A stretch of 64,000 bases of DNA, from contig NZ_LGYN01000026.1 of the NCBI RefSeq assembly GCF_001307105.1, positions 1 through 64,000 of the forward strand, read 5' to 3'. Made by a program: the position numbers and the translations under genes. The notes beneath the pieces were generated by a model. That model was not told the DNA's origin. It worked only from the letters and a program-made list of their open reading frames with translations, and made no database searches. Positions 8,575 to 18,930 of this stretch are shown piece by piece. Numbering within the stretch: position 1 is the first letter of the stretch; each line of letters starts with the position of its first letter. The stretch comes from Bacillus australimaris. Lineage in GTDB: Bacteria > Bacillota > Bacilli > Bacillales > Bacillaceae.

Positions 8575-9518
8575 TCTCTCATTTGAAGGTCGTGACTTTT
8601 AATGGTGAGTAGATCTTTTTTATCATAATGATCCACAAGAAGCAGTCTCATCGCCTGGGTTCGTATCGCCTTTTCAATAGTATTTCGCACAAACCGGCCG
8701 TTGCTGAATTTTGCAGGACTCGTGGTACTTTTAATGTGCATTAAATAATCTCGCAGTTTCCATTCAGCTTCTTGGGTAAATATATATTCTCTGTCAGCCA
8801 TCATTCGTTTTGCAATATCCATGAGCTGATCGACTGTATAATCTGGAAAGCTGATATTGATTGGAAATCTTGATTGCAGGCCGGGGTTTAAAGAAAGAAA
8901 ATGATCCATTTCCTTGGAGTAGCCAGCAAGAATCAGAATAAATTCGTGCTGTTTGTCCTCCATATGTTTGACAAGGGTATCAATTGCTTCTTTTCCAAAA
9001 TCCTTCTCTCCTCCGCGGGCAAGAGAATAAGCTTCGTCAATGAACAAAATACCGCCCAGTGATTTTTTAATTAAATCTCTTGTTTTTTGTGCTGTATGAC
9101 CGATGTACTCTCCGACAAGATCACCGCGCTCCGCTTCGATTAAGTGACCCTTTGAGAGCACGTTCATTTCAAAGAAAAGTTTTCCGACAAGCCTTGCAAC
9201 TGTGGTTTTTCCTGTGCCTGGATTCCCTTTGAACATCATATGAAGCGCTTGTTTCCCTACCTTTAATCCTTGCTCCTGCCTTTTTTGATTAACAAAAATC
9301 CAAGCATAAATCTCTTTTATGTTTCGTTTCATTTCATCCATACCGACAAGGCTGTTCATTTCACGCTCTATTTCCCGTAAGATGCTGTGTTTTGCCTCAT
9401 TTTTCTGCAAGGCTTCGAGGTATTCTGCCTCTGAGTCTGCATCAACCAATACTTGCTTTTGTCCGTTAAGTATAATATTGATTTGGCCGTTGTTTTTATA
9501 TGTGACAGCTCGCTCCAA
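8559..9518 (-). CDS. spoVK: stage V sporulation protein K, AAA ATPase
   Basis: The 319-residue mother-cell protein is needed for spore maturation in B. subtilis. It is a CbxX/CfxQ-type AAA ATPase with Walker A GNPGTGKTT (98-106), Walker B ILFIDEAY (DE at 161-162) and sensor regions LNPGLQSRF. I place the start at the TTG at 9518 because AGAGGTGA sits six bases before it and the length then fits the 322-residue B. subtilis protein; a GTG nine bases earlier is the alternative. The open frame extends 64 codons further upstream but that part has no family similarity. It diverges from cwlC. Confidence 0.93.
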   Translation of the reverse strand: MERAVTYKNNGQINIILNGQKQVLVDADSEAEYLEALQKNEAKHSILREIEREMNSLVGMDEMKRNIKEIYAWIFVNQKRQEQGLKVGKQALHMMFKGNPGTGKTTVARLVGKLFFEMNVLSKGHLIEAERGDLVGEYIGHTAQKTRDLIKKSLGGILFIDEAYSLARGGEKDFGKEAIDTLVKHMEDKQHEFILILAGYSKEMDHFLSLNPGLQSRFPINISFPDYTVDQLMDIAKRMMADREYIFTQEAEWKLRDYLMHIKSTTSPAKFSNGRFVRNTIEKAIRTQAMRLLLVDHYDKKDLLTIKSHDLQMREDTPS

Positions 9519-9810
9519 CGTATTCACCTCTCGCTCTTCTCTCTTTATTCTATTCGGGTGGAGCTGTAATCGTGACAATCGCCCGCTTAAGCCCAAGTTT
9601 GCTGTCAAAATGACCCGAGATACCGGATATTGTAGGGATTTCTGCGGTTTCCCAGGAAATGATGTGCTATTTCCATTGTATTCATCCATTTTGGGCGGAC
9701 AAACCAACAATTTGCTTTTTATTAGAAAAATACAGCTTTTTCATCACAAATTGTGTAGAAAAGAGTCTCGATCATTTCCGCATTTGGTACAGGCAATTCT
9801 GCTATTTCCT

Positions 9811-9819
9811 CATAAAATA
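9811..9819 (+). promoter_or_regulatory. sigma-K-like -10 element before cwlC
   Basis: CATAAAATA fits the sigma-K -10 pattern CATANNNTA and lies 28 bases before the start codon. A clear AC -35 at the right distance is not seen. B. subtilis cwlC is sigma-K dependent. Confidence 0.45.
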
Positions 9820-9838
9820 AAGACGAGGTGATGAATAG

Positions 9839-10597
9839 ATGGTGAAAATTTTTATTGATCCTGGCCACGGAGGAACAGATTCTGGAGCTAGTGCTAATGG
9901 ACTTTTGGAGAAAAATATCACACTTCAAATCGCGCTTTTACTGAGAGATATTTTGATTAGTGAATATGATGGGGTTTCCGTCCGCTTAAGTCGTTCAATT
10001 GACCAATCCGTCACTTTGTCCCAGCGTACGAATGCGGCAAACAGCTGGGGAGCAGACTATTTCGTGTCTATTCATATTAATGCTGGCGGGGGCACAGGGT
10101 TTGAAAGCTATGTGCATCCTGGTGTTTCTGCACCGACCACCACGTATCGCAACGCTCTTCATGATGAGATTGTCCGCTCGGTTGATTTTGCTAACCGCGG
10201 CAAAAAAACTGCGAATTTCCACGTTCTTCGAGAAACTTCTATGTCCGCGATTTTAACAGAGAATGGTTTCATTGATACGGCAGCTGATGCAAATAAGCTC
10301 CGCAACGCAACCTTCCTTCAAGGCATCGCTCGTGCTCATGCCACTGGTCTAGAGAAAGCCTTTCAGCTGAAAAAAAAAGCAAGTAATCTTTATAAAGTGC
10401 AAGCGGGAGCTTTCAAGGTGAAAGCCAATGCGGATGAATTAGCAGCCACACTAAAATCCAAAGGCTTTGACGCATTCGTTGTATTAGGAAGCGGCATGTT
10501 CCGAGTACAGGCCGGGGCTTTCCGTACAAAGCAAAATGCGGATGACCTCGTCGCTAGATTGAAACAGGCCGGTCACGACGCATTCGTTTTCCAATAA
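9839..10597 (+). CDS. cwlC: sporulation N-acetylmuramoyl-L-alanine amidase CwlC
   Basis: The 252-residue enzyme cleaves the amide bond between muramic acid and L-alanine in peptidoglycan and acts in mother-cell wall lysis late in sporulation. The amidase_3 domain (1-175) keeps the zinc ligands H10 (DPGHGG), E24 and H79 (SIHINAGGG) and the catalytic Glu in LTENGF. Two SPOR repeats follow (about 184-215 and 220-251, each with VQAGAF), which bind denuded glycan. There is no signal peptide, as in the B. subtilis protein. GAGGTG lies eight bases before the ATG. It is one of the few plus-strand genes here. Confidence 0.95.
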   Translation: MVKIFIDPGHGGTDSGASANGLLEKNITLQIALLLRDILISEYDGVSVRLSRSIDQSVTLSQRTNAANSWGADYFVSIHINAGGGTGFESYVHPGVSAPTTTYRNALHDEIVRSVDFANRGKKTANFHVLRETSMSAILTENGFIDTAADANKLRNATFLQGIARAHATGLEKAFQLKKKASNLYKVQAGAFKVKANADELAATLKSKGFDAFVVLGSGMFRVQAGAFRTKQNADDLVARLKQAGHDAFVFQ

Positions 10598-10617
10598 GCT
10601 AAAAGCTGTTATAACGA

Positions 10618-10655
10618 AACAAACCGGCTCAAGTCTAATGCTGAGCCGGTTTGTT
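10618..10655. terminator. bidirectional terminator between cwlC and ymaB
   Basis: A 14-bp stem with arms AACAAACCGGCTCA / TGAGCCGGTTTGTT and a ten-base loop sits between convergent genes. Confidence 0.8.
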
Positions 10656-10665
10656 GTCTTTGCAT

Positions 10666-11283
10666 TTATGCTAAGATGTTAACGACAAATTGAGACCACG
10701 TTTCAAGACGATCGAAGTATTCAGGCTTTTTCAAATCTGATGCTTTCATCCATTTTCCTGAGATTTGATCTGTTTCTTTTACTTCGACATGAGCGCCTGG
10801 AGATAATTCAAGAGCTGATAACAGTCCAATGTGTACACGGCCGACACTGTTGTCATCGTCATTGATTAATCCGAGGGTTTTCATTTCAAGTTTGTCTTCT
10901 TCTTGAATAGAAAGCTCCTCGTCCAGCTCACGATCCGTATTTTCTTTTAGAATCTCAGCAAAGTTTTTTCCTTCGATGAAATTCATATGACCCCCAAAGC
11001 CAAGAGATAACTTATGATGTAATCGAGTCTCTCCCCCGCCTTGAAGTCTTTCATATACATACACTTCGTCCTCACGCTTAATCACGACATAAGGAATCGG
11101 CTGCTTGAAGTCAGGATTTTCTTCTGCATCGCCTCTTCGCATCTGCTCGAAGTGCTCTTCGATTTCTTTCATAATGGTGCTGATTGTTTTCTCTTCACTA
11201 TTCACACCGTTAAACGCGAGTGTTTCGTTTTGGAACACGCGCGTGCGCGGTGCAACTAAAATGATTTCGTCCATTTTTCCCAT
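10666..11283 (-). CDS. ymaB: Nudix-like protein YmaB, last gene of the nrd operon
   Basis: The 205-residue protein carries a Nudix-like segment GGHMNFIEG...RELDEELSI near residues 100-130. The expected spacing of the Nudix box (G-x5-E-x7-REUxEE) is stretched between the first Glu and RELDEEL, so substrate and activity cannot be predicted. The ATG is preceded by GGAGGT at eight bases. It follows nrdF at about 85 bases, as in B. subtilis, where ymaB is cotranscribed with nrdIEF and reported essential. A hairpin between the two may reduce read-through. Confidence 0.88.
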   Translation of the reverse strand: MGKMDEIILVAPRTRVFQNETLAFNGVNSEEKTISTIMKEIEEHFEQMRRGDAEENPDFKQPIPYVVIKREDEVYVYERLQGGGETRLHHKLSLGFGGHMNFIEGKNFAEILKENTDRELDEELSIQEEDKLEMKTLGLINDDDNSVGRVHIGLLSALELSPGAHVEVKETDQISGKWMKASDLKKPEYFDRLETWSQFVVNILA

Positions 11284-11321
11284 GTTCGGTAACCTCCAGT
11301 ATGTAATCCATTGTTAGAAAT

Positions 11322-11358
11322 GGCAAAAAGCCAAAACGAGTAATGCGTTTTGACTTTT
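11322..11358 (-). terminator. hairpin between nrdF and ymaB
   Basis: A stem GTCAAAACG / CGTTTTGGC followed by TTTTTGCC on the minus strand looks like a partial terminator or processing site within the operon. Confidence 0.55.
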
Positions 11359-11367
11359 ACGCTTTCC

Positions 11368-12348
11368 TTATGATTCATCTCCAAAGAAGAAGTCGTCATC
11401 TTTTAACGGCTCAACTGTTGCTTTTTTGTAGCCGTTCCCTTTCATTGAGAAGAAGTCATGTGACTTTGTTTTTGTATTCAGTCCGTTCAATACAATTGGG
11501 TTGATCTCTTCTTCTTCAAAATAAGGAGCAAATCCAAGGTTCATTAACGCTTTATTGGCATTGTAACGAATGAACTTTTTCACATCATGCGATAAATTGA
11601 CTTGGTCATAAATATCCTCAGTGTAATGAAGTTCATTTTCATAAAGCTCGTTCAAGAGGTCAATAGAGAAATCATACAGCTCTTTTTGCATTTCAGGTGT
11701 TTGTTTGTTGTAAATTTCTTGTGCCAATAATCCAACGTACACACCGTGAATCGCTTCATCGCGCAAAATCAAGTTAATGATTTCACCACTTTGCATGAGC
11801 TTTCCTTGTCCATAGAAATAAAGCGGGTAGTAAAAACCACTATAAAATAGGAAGCTTTCTAAGTAAACAGAAGCAACCATTGCTTTAAAGAGGGAAATAG
11901 GATCGTCCTTTTGAATCGAACGATATAAACTAACAATCATATCCGCTTTTTTTTGCAAGAATTTATTCTTCTTGACCCATTCAAACACTTCGCTGATCGT
12001 TTCAGTTGGTGCAAGTGTCATGAAAATATTTGAGTATGATTTCGCATGCACCGCATTTTCCATCATCGCCATAAAGTTTAACACCGCTTTACGCTGATGG
12101 CCGTCCACATGTTCAGCGACAATCGGCATTCCTGTATTCCCTTGTTCTGTATCAAGTAAGGTGAGGCCAGCAAGTACCTTCATGTACGTATCCCGCTCTT
12201 TCTCACCTAGATATTTCCATGTCAAGAGATCTCCGTTTAAGGAAATCTCTTCAGGAAGCCAGAACTGCTTCACATTTTGGTTGTAAAACATTTGTGTAAA
12301 ATCGTCTTCGTGTTTTGACCAGTTGGCTGCATCATAAATTTTTGTCAC
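11368..12348 (-). CDS. nrdF: class Ib ribonucleotide reductase, beta subunit
   Basis: The 326-residue protein is the dimanganese- or diiron-tyrosyl radical subunit that supplies the radical to NrdE for making deoxyribonucleotides. Metal-ligand carboxylate and histidine motifs are visible: [19 protein letters not shown] and LRDEAIHG. I use the GTG at 12348 (TKIYDAANW...), which has AAAGGAGAG six bases upstream and matches the B. subtilis N-terminus. It is 18 bases after nrdE. The cofactor is expected to be activated by NrdI, encoded first in the operon. Confidence 0.96.
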   Translation of the reverse strand: MTKIYDAANWSKHEDDFTQMFYNQNVKQFWLPEEISLNGDLLTWKYLGEKERDTYMKVLAGLTLLDTEQGNTGMPIVAEHVDGHQRKAVLNFMAMMENAVHAKSYSNIFMTLAPTETISEVFEWVKKNKFLQKKADMIVSLYRSIQKDDPISLFKAMVASVYLESFLFYSGFYYPLYFYGQGKLMQSGEIINLILRDEAIHGVYVGLLAQEIYNKQTPEMQKELYDFSIDLLNELYENELHYTEDIYDQVNLSHDVKKFIRYNANKALMNLGFAPYFEEEEINPIVLNGLNTKTKSHDFFSMKGNGYKKATVEPLKDDDFFFGDES

Positions 12349-12365
12349 GTTAAACTCTCCTTTAA

Positions 12366-14832
<2,467 letters not shown>

Positions 14833-14864
14833 CTAGTTTTTAGTATTGTTGATTATTTCGCTAT

Positions 14865-14880
14865 TCACTATATATAGTAT
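14865..14880. promoter_or_regulatory. NrdR box, proximal
   Basis: Read on the minus strand, ATACTATATATAGTGA matches the NrdR consensus ACACWATATATWGTGT at 14 of 16 positions. It lies 40 bases upstream of nrdI. Confidence 0.8.
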
Positions 14881-14896
14881 ACTATGTTTTTTCAAA

Positions 14897-14912
14897 ACAC
14901 AATATATAGATG
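14897..14912. promoter_or_regulatory. NrdR box, distal
   Basis: Read on the minus strand, CATCTATATATTGTGT matches the NrdR consensus at 13 of 16 positions. Its centre is 32 bp (three helical turns) from the proximal box, the standard spacing for cooperative NrdR binding. Confidence 0.8.
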
Positions 14913-14979
14913 TTCAAAACGAAAAAAATCAACCAACCCGGCCGAACGTTCATAGCCGAACTCGTACGTTCAAATAAAT

Positions 14980-15013
14980 AGAGCAGAACAGGATCTAAAA
15001 ATAGACTGCTCTA
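14980..15013 (-). terminator. possible terminator downstream of ymzA
   Basis: A stem AGAGCAG / CTGCTCT with a long loop is followed on the minus strand by TATTTATTT. The weak tail makes this uncertain. Confidence 0.4.
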
Positions 15014-15085
15014 CTCCGTATTCAACTGAAACCGAAATCTATCATAACACGAAAAAAAATCGCTTAGTAGACTAGACTTTTTGTT

Positions 15086-15298
15086 TTATTTTTTGTAGGC
15101 ATCGCACTGTAAATCTTCTGACACTTCTGTAATTTCTACGTCAACACCTAATTCTTTTAGCACCGCTTCAAGCGCAGAGACGATTGAAGCTTCTCTCACT
15201 AATTCTTTCCCATTTACAGAAACGCTTGTTCCATATTCGAAACAGGAGTCGTCTTCACAAGTTTGTTCCCAATGATTAATTTTAATTTTGTGTGTCAT
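15086..15298 (-). CDS. ymzA: small conserved protein YmzA
   Basis: The 70-residue acidic protein begins MTHKIKINHWEQTCEDDS and has a central segment VNGKELVREASIVSALEAVL, probably a small alpha/beta fold. Two cysteines near residues 14 and 19 and one near the C-terminus are visible. Position between nrdI and ymzC and the N-terminal sequence fit B. subtilis YmzA. The function is unknown. The gene has a reasonable ribosome site (AAAGGATG) and its own intergenic region on both sides. Confidence 0.65.
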   Translation of the reverse strand: MTHKIKINHWEQTCEDDSCFEYGTSVSVNGKELVREASIVSALEAVLKELGVDVEITEVSEDLQCDAYKK

Positions 15299-15377
15299 GA
15301 ACTCATCCTTTTCTGTCTAGATGTCTGATGCATGATTATAGTGTAGCGGCTTCACATTCATTTGTAAATTTACGTGC

Positions 15378-15695
15378 TTACTCTTCATCATCAAGGCCAT
15401 CATCATATTCTTCGTCCCATTCATCTATGTACTTCTTTGTAACGAGAGTTAGCTCTCCTTCTTTTTCATCAAACCGGTATACATGTACTTCATCATCTTT
15501 CACAACAGCAAAGTGATTATTTTTTAGTTCTGCAGATGATGGTAAAATCCCCTCTGCATTTTCATGAGAATGATTGTTCCAGCTTTCTTGTCTCGATTCA
15601 ATGTTTGAAATGGCACACGATCCAAACAAGACAACAATTCCAATTAAAAGGAGGATCACTCTAATCCTTCTTAATTCAAGCTCTGCATTTTCCAT
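15378..15695 (-). CDS. ymzC: small membrane-anchored protein YmzC
   Basis: The 105-residue protein starts with charged residues ELELRRIR, then one hydrophobic segment VILLLIGIVVLFGSC (about 13-27), and an acidic tail ending in EEYDDGLDDEE. The segment ends in FGSC, which resembles a lipobox, so it may be a lipoprotein or a single-pass protein with the acidic domain outside. The start ELRRIR...LLFGAC and the place next to hfq match B. subtilis YmzC. Function is unknown. Confidence 0.65.
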   Translation of the reverse strand: MENAELELRRIRVILLLIGIVVLFGSCAISNIESRQESWNNHSHENAEGILPSSAELKNNHFAVVKDDEVHVYRFDEKEGELTLVTKKYIDEWDEEYDDGLDDEE

Positions 15696-15761
15696 ATAAA
15701 TCTCCTCACCCTTCTAATATCCAATAAGGAATTATACGTAAAATGGACAGAAAAGTTTCAT

Positions 15762-15849
15762 CGCATGCAAAATAGCCCCTCTGCACTGACAAAAAAACGT
15801 AGCGGGTTCCGGCCGGTTTATTCGCAGATGCATGGGGCTATTACATGCG
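15762..15849. other. long three-step hairpin between hfq and ymzC
   Basis: Three stacked inverted repeats pair in order: CGCATG with CATGCG, AATAGCCCC with GGGGCTATT, and TCTGC with GCAGA, around a 39-base loop. It begins eight bases after the hfq stop codon. On the minus strand the loop contains TTTTTTT. It could be a terminator, an RNA-processing site or a small structured RNA. Confidence 0.6.
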
Positions 15850-15856
15850 GCATATC

Positions 15857-16078
15857 CTATTCTAATTCTAGATTTACATTCTTTTGAGGTGCAAATGTAG
15901 AAATGGCGTGTTTATAAATAAGCTGCTGCTTCCCTTCTGTTTCAAGCAGCACCGTGAAATTGTCAAATCCTTTCACTTGACCGCGAAGCTGAAAGCCATT
16001 CAGTAAGAATACTGTGACAAATGTATTGTCTTTGCGGATCTGATTCAAAAACTGCTCCTGAATATTAATCGGTTTCAT
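15857..16078 (-). CDS. hfq: RNA chaperone Hfq
   Basis: The 73-residue protein forms a hexameric Sm ring that binds small RNAs and mRNAs. Sm1 ([19 protein letters not shown]) and Sm2 (IYKHAISTF, with the conserved KHA) are intact; the C-terminal tail is very short, as in Bacillus. The start is the ATG at 16078 with AGGAGGACGAA upstream, not the longer frame. It lies 25 bases behind miaA, the same pair as in B. subtilis and many other bacteria. Confidence 0.97.
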   Translation of the reverse strand: MKPINIQEQFLNQIRKDNTFVTVFLLNGFQLRGQVKGFDNFTVLLETEGKQQLIYKHAISTFAPQKNVNLELE

Positions 16079-16103
16079 GTTTCGTCCTCCTTGATTCTGA
16101 TAA

Positions 16104-17060
16104 CTACAGTTTCGCTTTAAGTCCAAGCTTTCCTGCTATATATGCGAAAATTTCCTCTTTTTTGTCTGAAAAGTGGCAAGGTGGTGTCATATCAAACCAA
16201 GTGACAGCCATTTTATTACGGAACCACGTGAACTGACGCTTCGCATATCTACGGGAATTTTGCTTTAGTTGCCGGATGGCTTCATCAAGTGAATAGCTGC
16301 CTTGAAAATAAGCATACAGCTCTTTATAACCAATCGCTTGAACAGACTGACAATCCTTCAAACCGGATTGATAAAGTGCTCTCACTTCTTCAATTAAGCC
16401 TTCATCTATCATCATATCAATTCTTTGATGAATGCGCTCGTACAAAAGCTCTCGATCCATTTTCAGCCCAATGAAGGCTGTGTCATAAAGAGGAACTTCT
16501 TGATGCCCATTTTGCATCTCCGACATTTTCTGACCTGTTGTGTGGATGACTTCCAGCGCCCGGATCACGCGGCGGACGTTATTCGGATGAATGGCGTTTG
16601 CAGTATCAGGGTCTGCTGCCTTTAGCTTTTCGTGCAGCTGAAGCGGGCCGTGCTGCTGTTCAAACCGGGCCATTTCTTCTCTAAAAGCAGGGTCACTTTT
16701 CTCGTCAGTAAATGTGTAATCATATAAAACGGATTGAATGTAAAGACCTGTTCCACCGACAATCATTGGCGTTTTTCCTCTAGAGGCAATCTCTTCAATT
16801 TTCGAACGGACCAGCTGCTGAAATTCAGCTGTGGAAAAAGATTCGTCTGGCTGTTTAATATCAATTAAATGGTGCGGGATGCCATTCATTTCTTCGGGGG
16901 TAATTTTAGCTGTTCCAATGTCCATACCTTTATAAATCTGCATAGAATCCCCACTGATAATTTCTCCATTAAATGCTTTGGCTAAATCAATGCTCAATTT
17001 TGTTTTGCCGACAGCCGTCGGCCCTACTAACACAATGACTGGTTGCTTCGCTTTATTCAT
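16104..17060 (-). CDS. miaA: tRNA dimethylallyltransferase
   Basis: The 318-residue enzyme transfers a dimethylallyl group to A37 of tRNAs reading UNN codons; MiaB, encoded at 32766-34292, later adds the methylthio group. It contains the P-loop GPTAVGKT (about 11-18), [15 protein letters not shown], the GGTGLY motif and the C-terminal [14 protein letters not shown] tRNA-contact segment. I start at the ATG at 17060 ([10 protein letters not shown]), preceded by GAGAGTGA; the open frame 35 codons upstream lacks similarity. hfq follows. Confidence 0.96.
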   Translation of the reverse strand: MNKAKQPVIVLVGPTAVGKTKLSIDLAKAFNGEIISGDSMQIYKGMDIGTAKITPEEMNGIPHHLIDIKQPDESFSTAEFQQLVRSKIEEIASRGKTPMIVGGTGLYIQSVLYDYTFTDEKSDPAFREEMARFEQQHGPLQLHEKLKAADPDTANAIHPNNVRRVIRALEVIHTTGQKMSEMQNGHQEVPLYDTAFIGLKMDRELLYERIHQRIDMMIDEGLIEEVRALYQSGLKDCQSVQAIGYKELYAYFQGSYSLDEAIRQLKQNSRRYAKRQFTWFRNKMAVTWFDMTPPCHFSDKKEEIFAYIAGKLGLKAKL

Positions 17061-17130
17061 AACATCACTCTCTTTTACAAAACTGCCTACAGTATAGCAT
17101 AACTTCTCCTTCTCTCCTATATACTGCCCA

Positions 17131-17541
17131 TCACCAGCCGAGTGGTTCATTTCCAACCACTTCATATGTTTTTCCTTTTAAACGGTGCTTATGTGTTGGC
17201 CGATTCTCATCTGGACTATAGACGACACCTCCATATGGGATAGGGACAGAATCGAGATAGGCAGAATAAGTGACTTCCTCAATCTCGTGATAATGCGTTC
17301 CGTCGACTCTCGGGATTGCAGGCCCTGTGATACCGTAGTACCTGTGGAAATGCCCTCTTTCAAAGGAGGTGATCCCTCGGTAAAAATGAGTATGCCGGTC
17401 GGTACTGCTTCCATTCACAGGCTGAGAAATACCTTCTATTAAATGATAATGCCCCTCTGTTACATCCGTACGTGCTTTATATGCATGTGCATGCGGCGGA
17501 CACTTTGCCCAATCAGATGGATACAGGCCCATTTTTGACAT
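17131..17541 (-). CDS. ymaF: YmaF family His-rich protein
   Basis: The 136-residue protein is rich in histidine with repeated pairs: [39 protein letters not shown] and THKHR. Each repeat ends with a similar G-x-T/S pattern, so it is an internally repetitive fold that could bind metal. No signal peptide is seen. It matches the YmaF family and lies upstream of miaA as in B. subtilis. The function is unknown; the neighbouring divergent coat gene suggests, but does not prove, a spore link. Confidence 0.8.
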   Translation of the reverse strand: MSKMGLYPSDWAKCPPHAHAYKARTDVTEGHYHLIEGISQPVNGSSTDRHTHFYRGITSFERGHFHRYYGITGPAIPRVDGTHYHEIEEVTYSAYLDSVPIPYGGVVYSPDENRPTHKHRLKGKTYEVVGNEPLGW

Positions 17542-17636
17542 TCCTCCTTACATTAGGCGTTCATCCAAACACTTGTAGGCTACTGGAATACACTGATGGC
17601 AGTTACAGTGATTTTATGAGAAAGGAGACTTTTTTT

Positions 17637-17924
17637 ATGAATTATTTTGAAACACCTCCGTTTATTCAAGAAGACATGAGAAGACCTTTTGGATTTGGAA
17701 GACCTGGATTCGGCTTTGGACGCCCTGGGTTTGGATTTGGGGGACCTGGTTTTGGCTTTGGACGCCCTGGGTTTGGATTTGGAAGACCTGGATTCTTTGG
17801 TCCTCCATTTTTAGGTGGGTTTGCGGGAGGCCTGCTTGCCGGATCTCTGCTTGCGCCAGGATATGGCTATGGATACCCTTATCCGCCGCCATACCCGCCA
17901 TATGGACCATACCCTTATTATTAA
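17637..17924 (+). CDS. ymaG: Gly/Phe/Pro-rich spore coat protein, YmaG-like
   Basis: The 95-residue protein starts MNYFETPPFIQEDMRRP, then has tandem repeats of the type GFGRPGFGFG (residues 19-60), a Gly/Leu segment GGFAGGLLAGSLLAPG and a Tyr/Pro-rich tail YGYPYPPPYPPYGPYPYY. This composition is typical of inner coat proteins that are cross-linked or self-assembled. The ATG at 17637 has AAAGGAGA eight bases upstream. Position and orientation agree with B. subtilis ymaG; sequence similarity is low-complexity, so the name rests partly on context. The DNA has a 42-base period. Confidence 0.7.
   Translation: MNYFETPPFIQEDMRRPFGFGRPGFGFGRPGFGFGGPGFGFGRPGFGFGRPGFFGPPFLGGFAGGLLAGSLLAPGYGYGYPYPPPYPPYGPYPYY
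17691..17794 (+). repeat. 42-base tandem repeat within ymaG
   Basis: A 29-base string at 17712-17740 recurs exactly at 17754-17782, and a 21-base string at 17691-17711 recurs at 17774-17794, giving a 42-base (14-residue) period. Such exact copies allow slippage in repeat number. Confidence 0.85.
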
Positions 17925-17966
17925 ATATGACGTTTAAGTGAAAACATCGTTCATAAAATGAATCGA

Positions 17967-17996
17967 TTGACACACTCTTTTTTCATGAGTTAACAT
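17967..17996 (+). promoter_or_regulatory. promoter of the tetR remnant and ebrAB
   Basis: TTGACA (17967-17972) and TAACAT (17991-17996) are 18 bases apart. A TetR-type palindrome begins two bases downstream. Confidence 0.55.
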
Positions 17997-17997
17997 T

Positions 17998-18023
17998 TAC
18001 TTTACCGACTGTTCAGTAAAGTA
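17998..18023. promoter_or_regulatory. TetR-type operator palindrome
   Basis: TACTTTAC and GTAAAGTA arms surround CGACTGTTCA, itself near-symmetrical. This is the TTTACYGACNGT-type site found before Bacillus TetR repressor genes. It lies just after the -10 box, so a bound repressor would block transcription. Confidence 0.75.
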
Positions 18024-18035
18024 GGTGTTTTTTTT

Positions 18036-18226
18036 ATGCCTAAAACCACAAAAGAACCATTTTGATGCAGCTGTCCGCATGATATTAAAAGAAGGATCAA
18101 GCAGTTCACTCTTCAACAGGTTGCAAAGCATACTGGTTTTCAGAAATATTTCAGCTAGAGCGGCTGAACCAGGAGAAAAAAACCCTTTTACTTCATCGGA
18201 TGTTACACCTATTAGAGGAGGGATGA
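18036..18226 (+). pseudogene. TetR-family repressor remnant, frameshifted and internally deleted
   Basis: Pieces of a TetR protein occur in three frames. From the ATG at 18036 comes MPKTTKE; a one-base insertion shifts to HFDAAVRMILKEG; another shift gives the helix-turn-helix piece TLQQVAKHTGF; then, after a large internal loss, a third frame gives QLERLNQEKKTLLLHRMLHLLEEG ending in a TGA (18224-18226) that overlaps the ebrA start region. A normal TetR gene would be about 570 bases; only 190 remain. The operator and promoter upstream are intact, so ebrAB has probably lost its local repressor. Confidence 0.8.
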
Positions 18227-18228
18227 TG

Positions 18229-18546
18229 ATGATCCTTGGATATCTTTTTTTGGCTGTTGCTATTTTTTCAGAAGCCATTGGCGCCGCGATGCTAAAACTA
18301 TCAAATGGCTTTACGCGCTGGAAGCCCAGCGCAGTCGTTGTTGCTGGCTATACACTTGCTTTTTATATGCTGTCATTGACACTTAACATCATTCCACTTA
18401 GCATGTCTTACGCAACATGGTCTGGGGTTGGTACAGTCCTCACGGCTATTTTTGGCGTGCTCTTTTTCAAAGAAACCTTGAACGAGAGAGCAGTCATCGG
18501 AATGGCTATGCTTGTCTCAGGGGTCGTACTATTAAATATGTCATAA
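18229..18546 (+). CDS. ebrA: SMR multidrug efflux subunit EbrA
   Basis: The 105-residue protein has four membrane helices and the conserved Glu of the SMR family at E15 (AIFSEAIGAAMLK), which binds protons and cationic drugs in turn. WSGVGTVLTA and the GVVLLN end are also typical. It should work only with EbrB as a heterodimer exporting dyes such as ethidium. The third of three adjacent ATGs (18229) has the best distance to AGAGGAGGG. ebrB follows after 15 bases. The gene before it is a broken tetR. Confidence 0.9.
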   Translation: MILGYLFLAVAIFSEAIGAAMLKLSNGFTRWKPSAVVVAGYTLAFYMLSLTLNIIPLSMSYATWSGVGTVLTAIFGVLFFKETLNERAVIGMAMLVSGVVLLNMS

Positions 18547-18561
18547 AGGACGTGGGAAATC

Positions 18562-18930
18562 ATGAAAGGTATGCTCTATTTAACAGGAGCCATTTTAACG
18601 GAGGTTTTTGGCAGTACGATGCTGAAGCTTTCTCAAGGTTTTACGCAGCTGCTGCCGAGTATTGGGGTACTGATCGGATTTGGATGCGCCTTTACTTTCC
18701 TCAGCTTGGCACTTAAAACCATTGAGCTCTCGTCTGCCTATGCAACTTGGTCTGGCGTCGGAACAGCACTCACCGCTCTTGTTGGGCTTGTGCTGTTTAA
18801 CGAAACGATCAGCACGAAGGGTTTTATCGGCCTTGCACTTGTCATATTCGGCGTGATTGTCTTAAATCAATCCAAGAAACAAAAGAATGAAAACAAAGAA
18901 CAACTCGATCAGACCAAATGGACGTCATAA
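18562..18930 (+). CDS. ebrB: SMR multidrug efflux subunit EbrB
   Basis: The 122-residue protein has four membrane helices, the conserved Glu at E14 (AILTEVFGSTMLK) and the WSGVGTALTA motif, plus a charged cytoplasmic tail KKQKNENKEQLDQ. It is the obligate partner of EbrA in B. subtilis, with opposite membrane topology. The ribosome site is weak, so translation may be coupled to ebrA. A strong bidirectional terminator follows. Confidence 0.9.
   Translation: MKGMLYLTGAILTEVFGSTMLKLSQGFTQLLPSIGVLIGFGCAFTFLSLALKTIELSSAYATWSGVGTALTALVGLVLFNETISTKGFIGLALVIFGVIVLNQSKKQKNENKEQLDQTKWTS

Noticed and set aside
9519-9710. 64-codon N-terminal extension of spoVK
   Set aside because: No family similarity and no ribosome site; AGAGGTGA before the TTG at 9518 and the known length support the shorter protein.
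17662-17973. 103-codon minus-strand frame opposite ymaG
   Set aside because: It is the complement of the tandem repeats; Gln-rich repeats are an artefact of the Gly/Phe/Pro codons on the plus strand.
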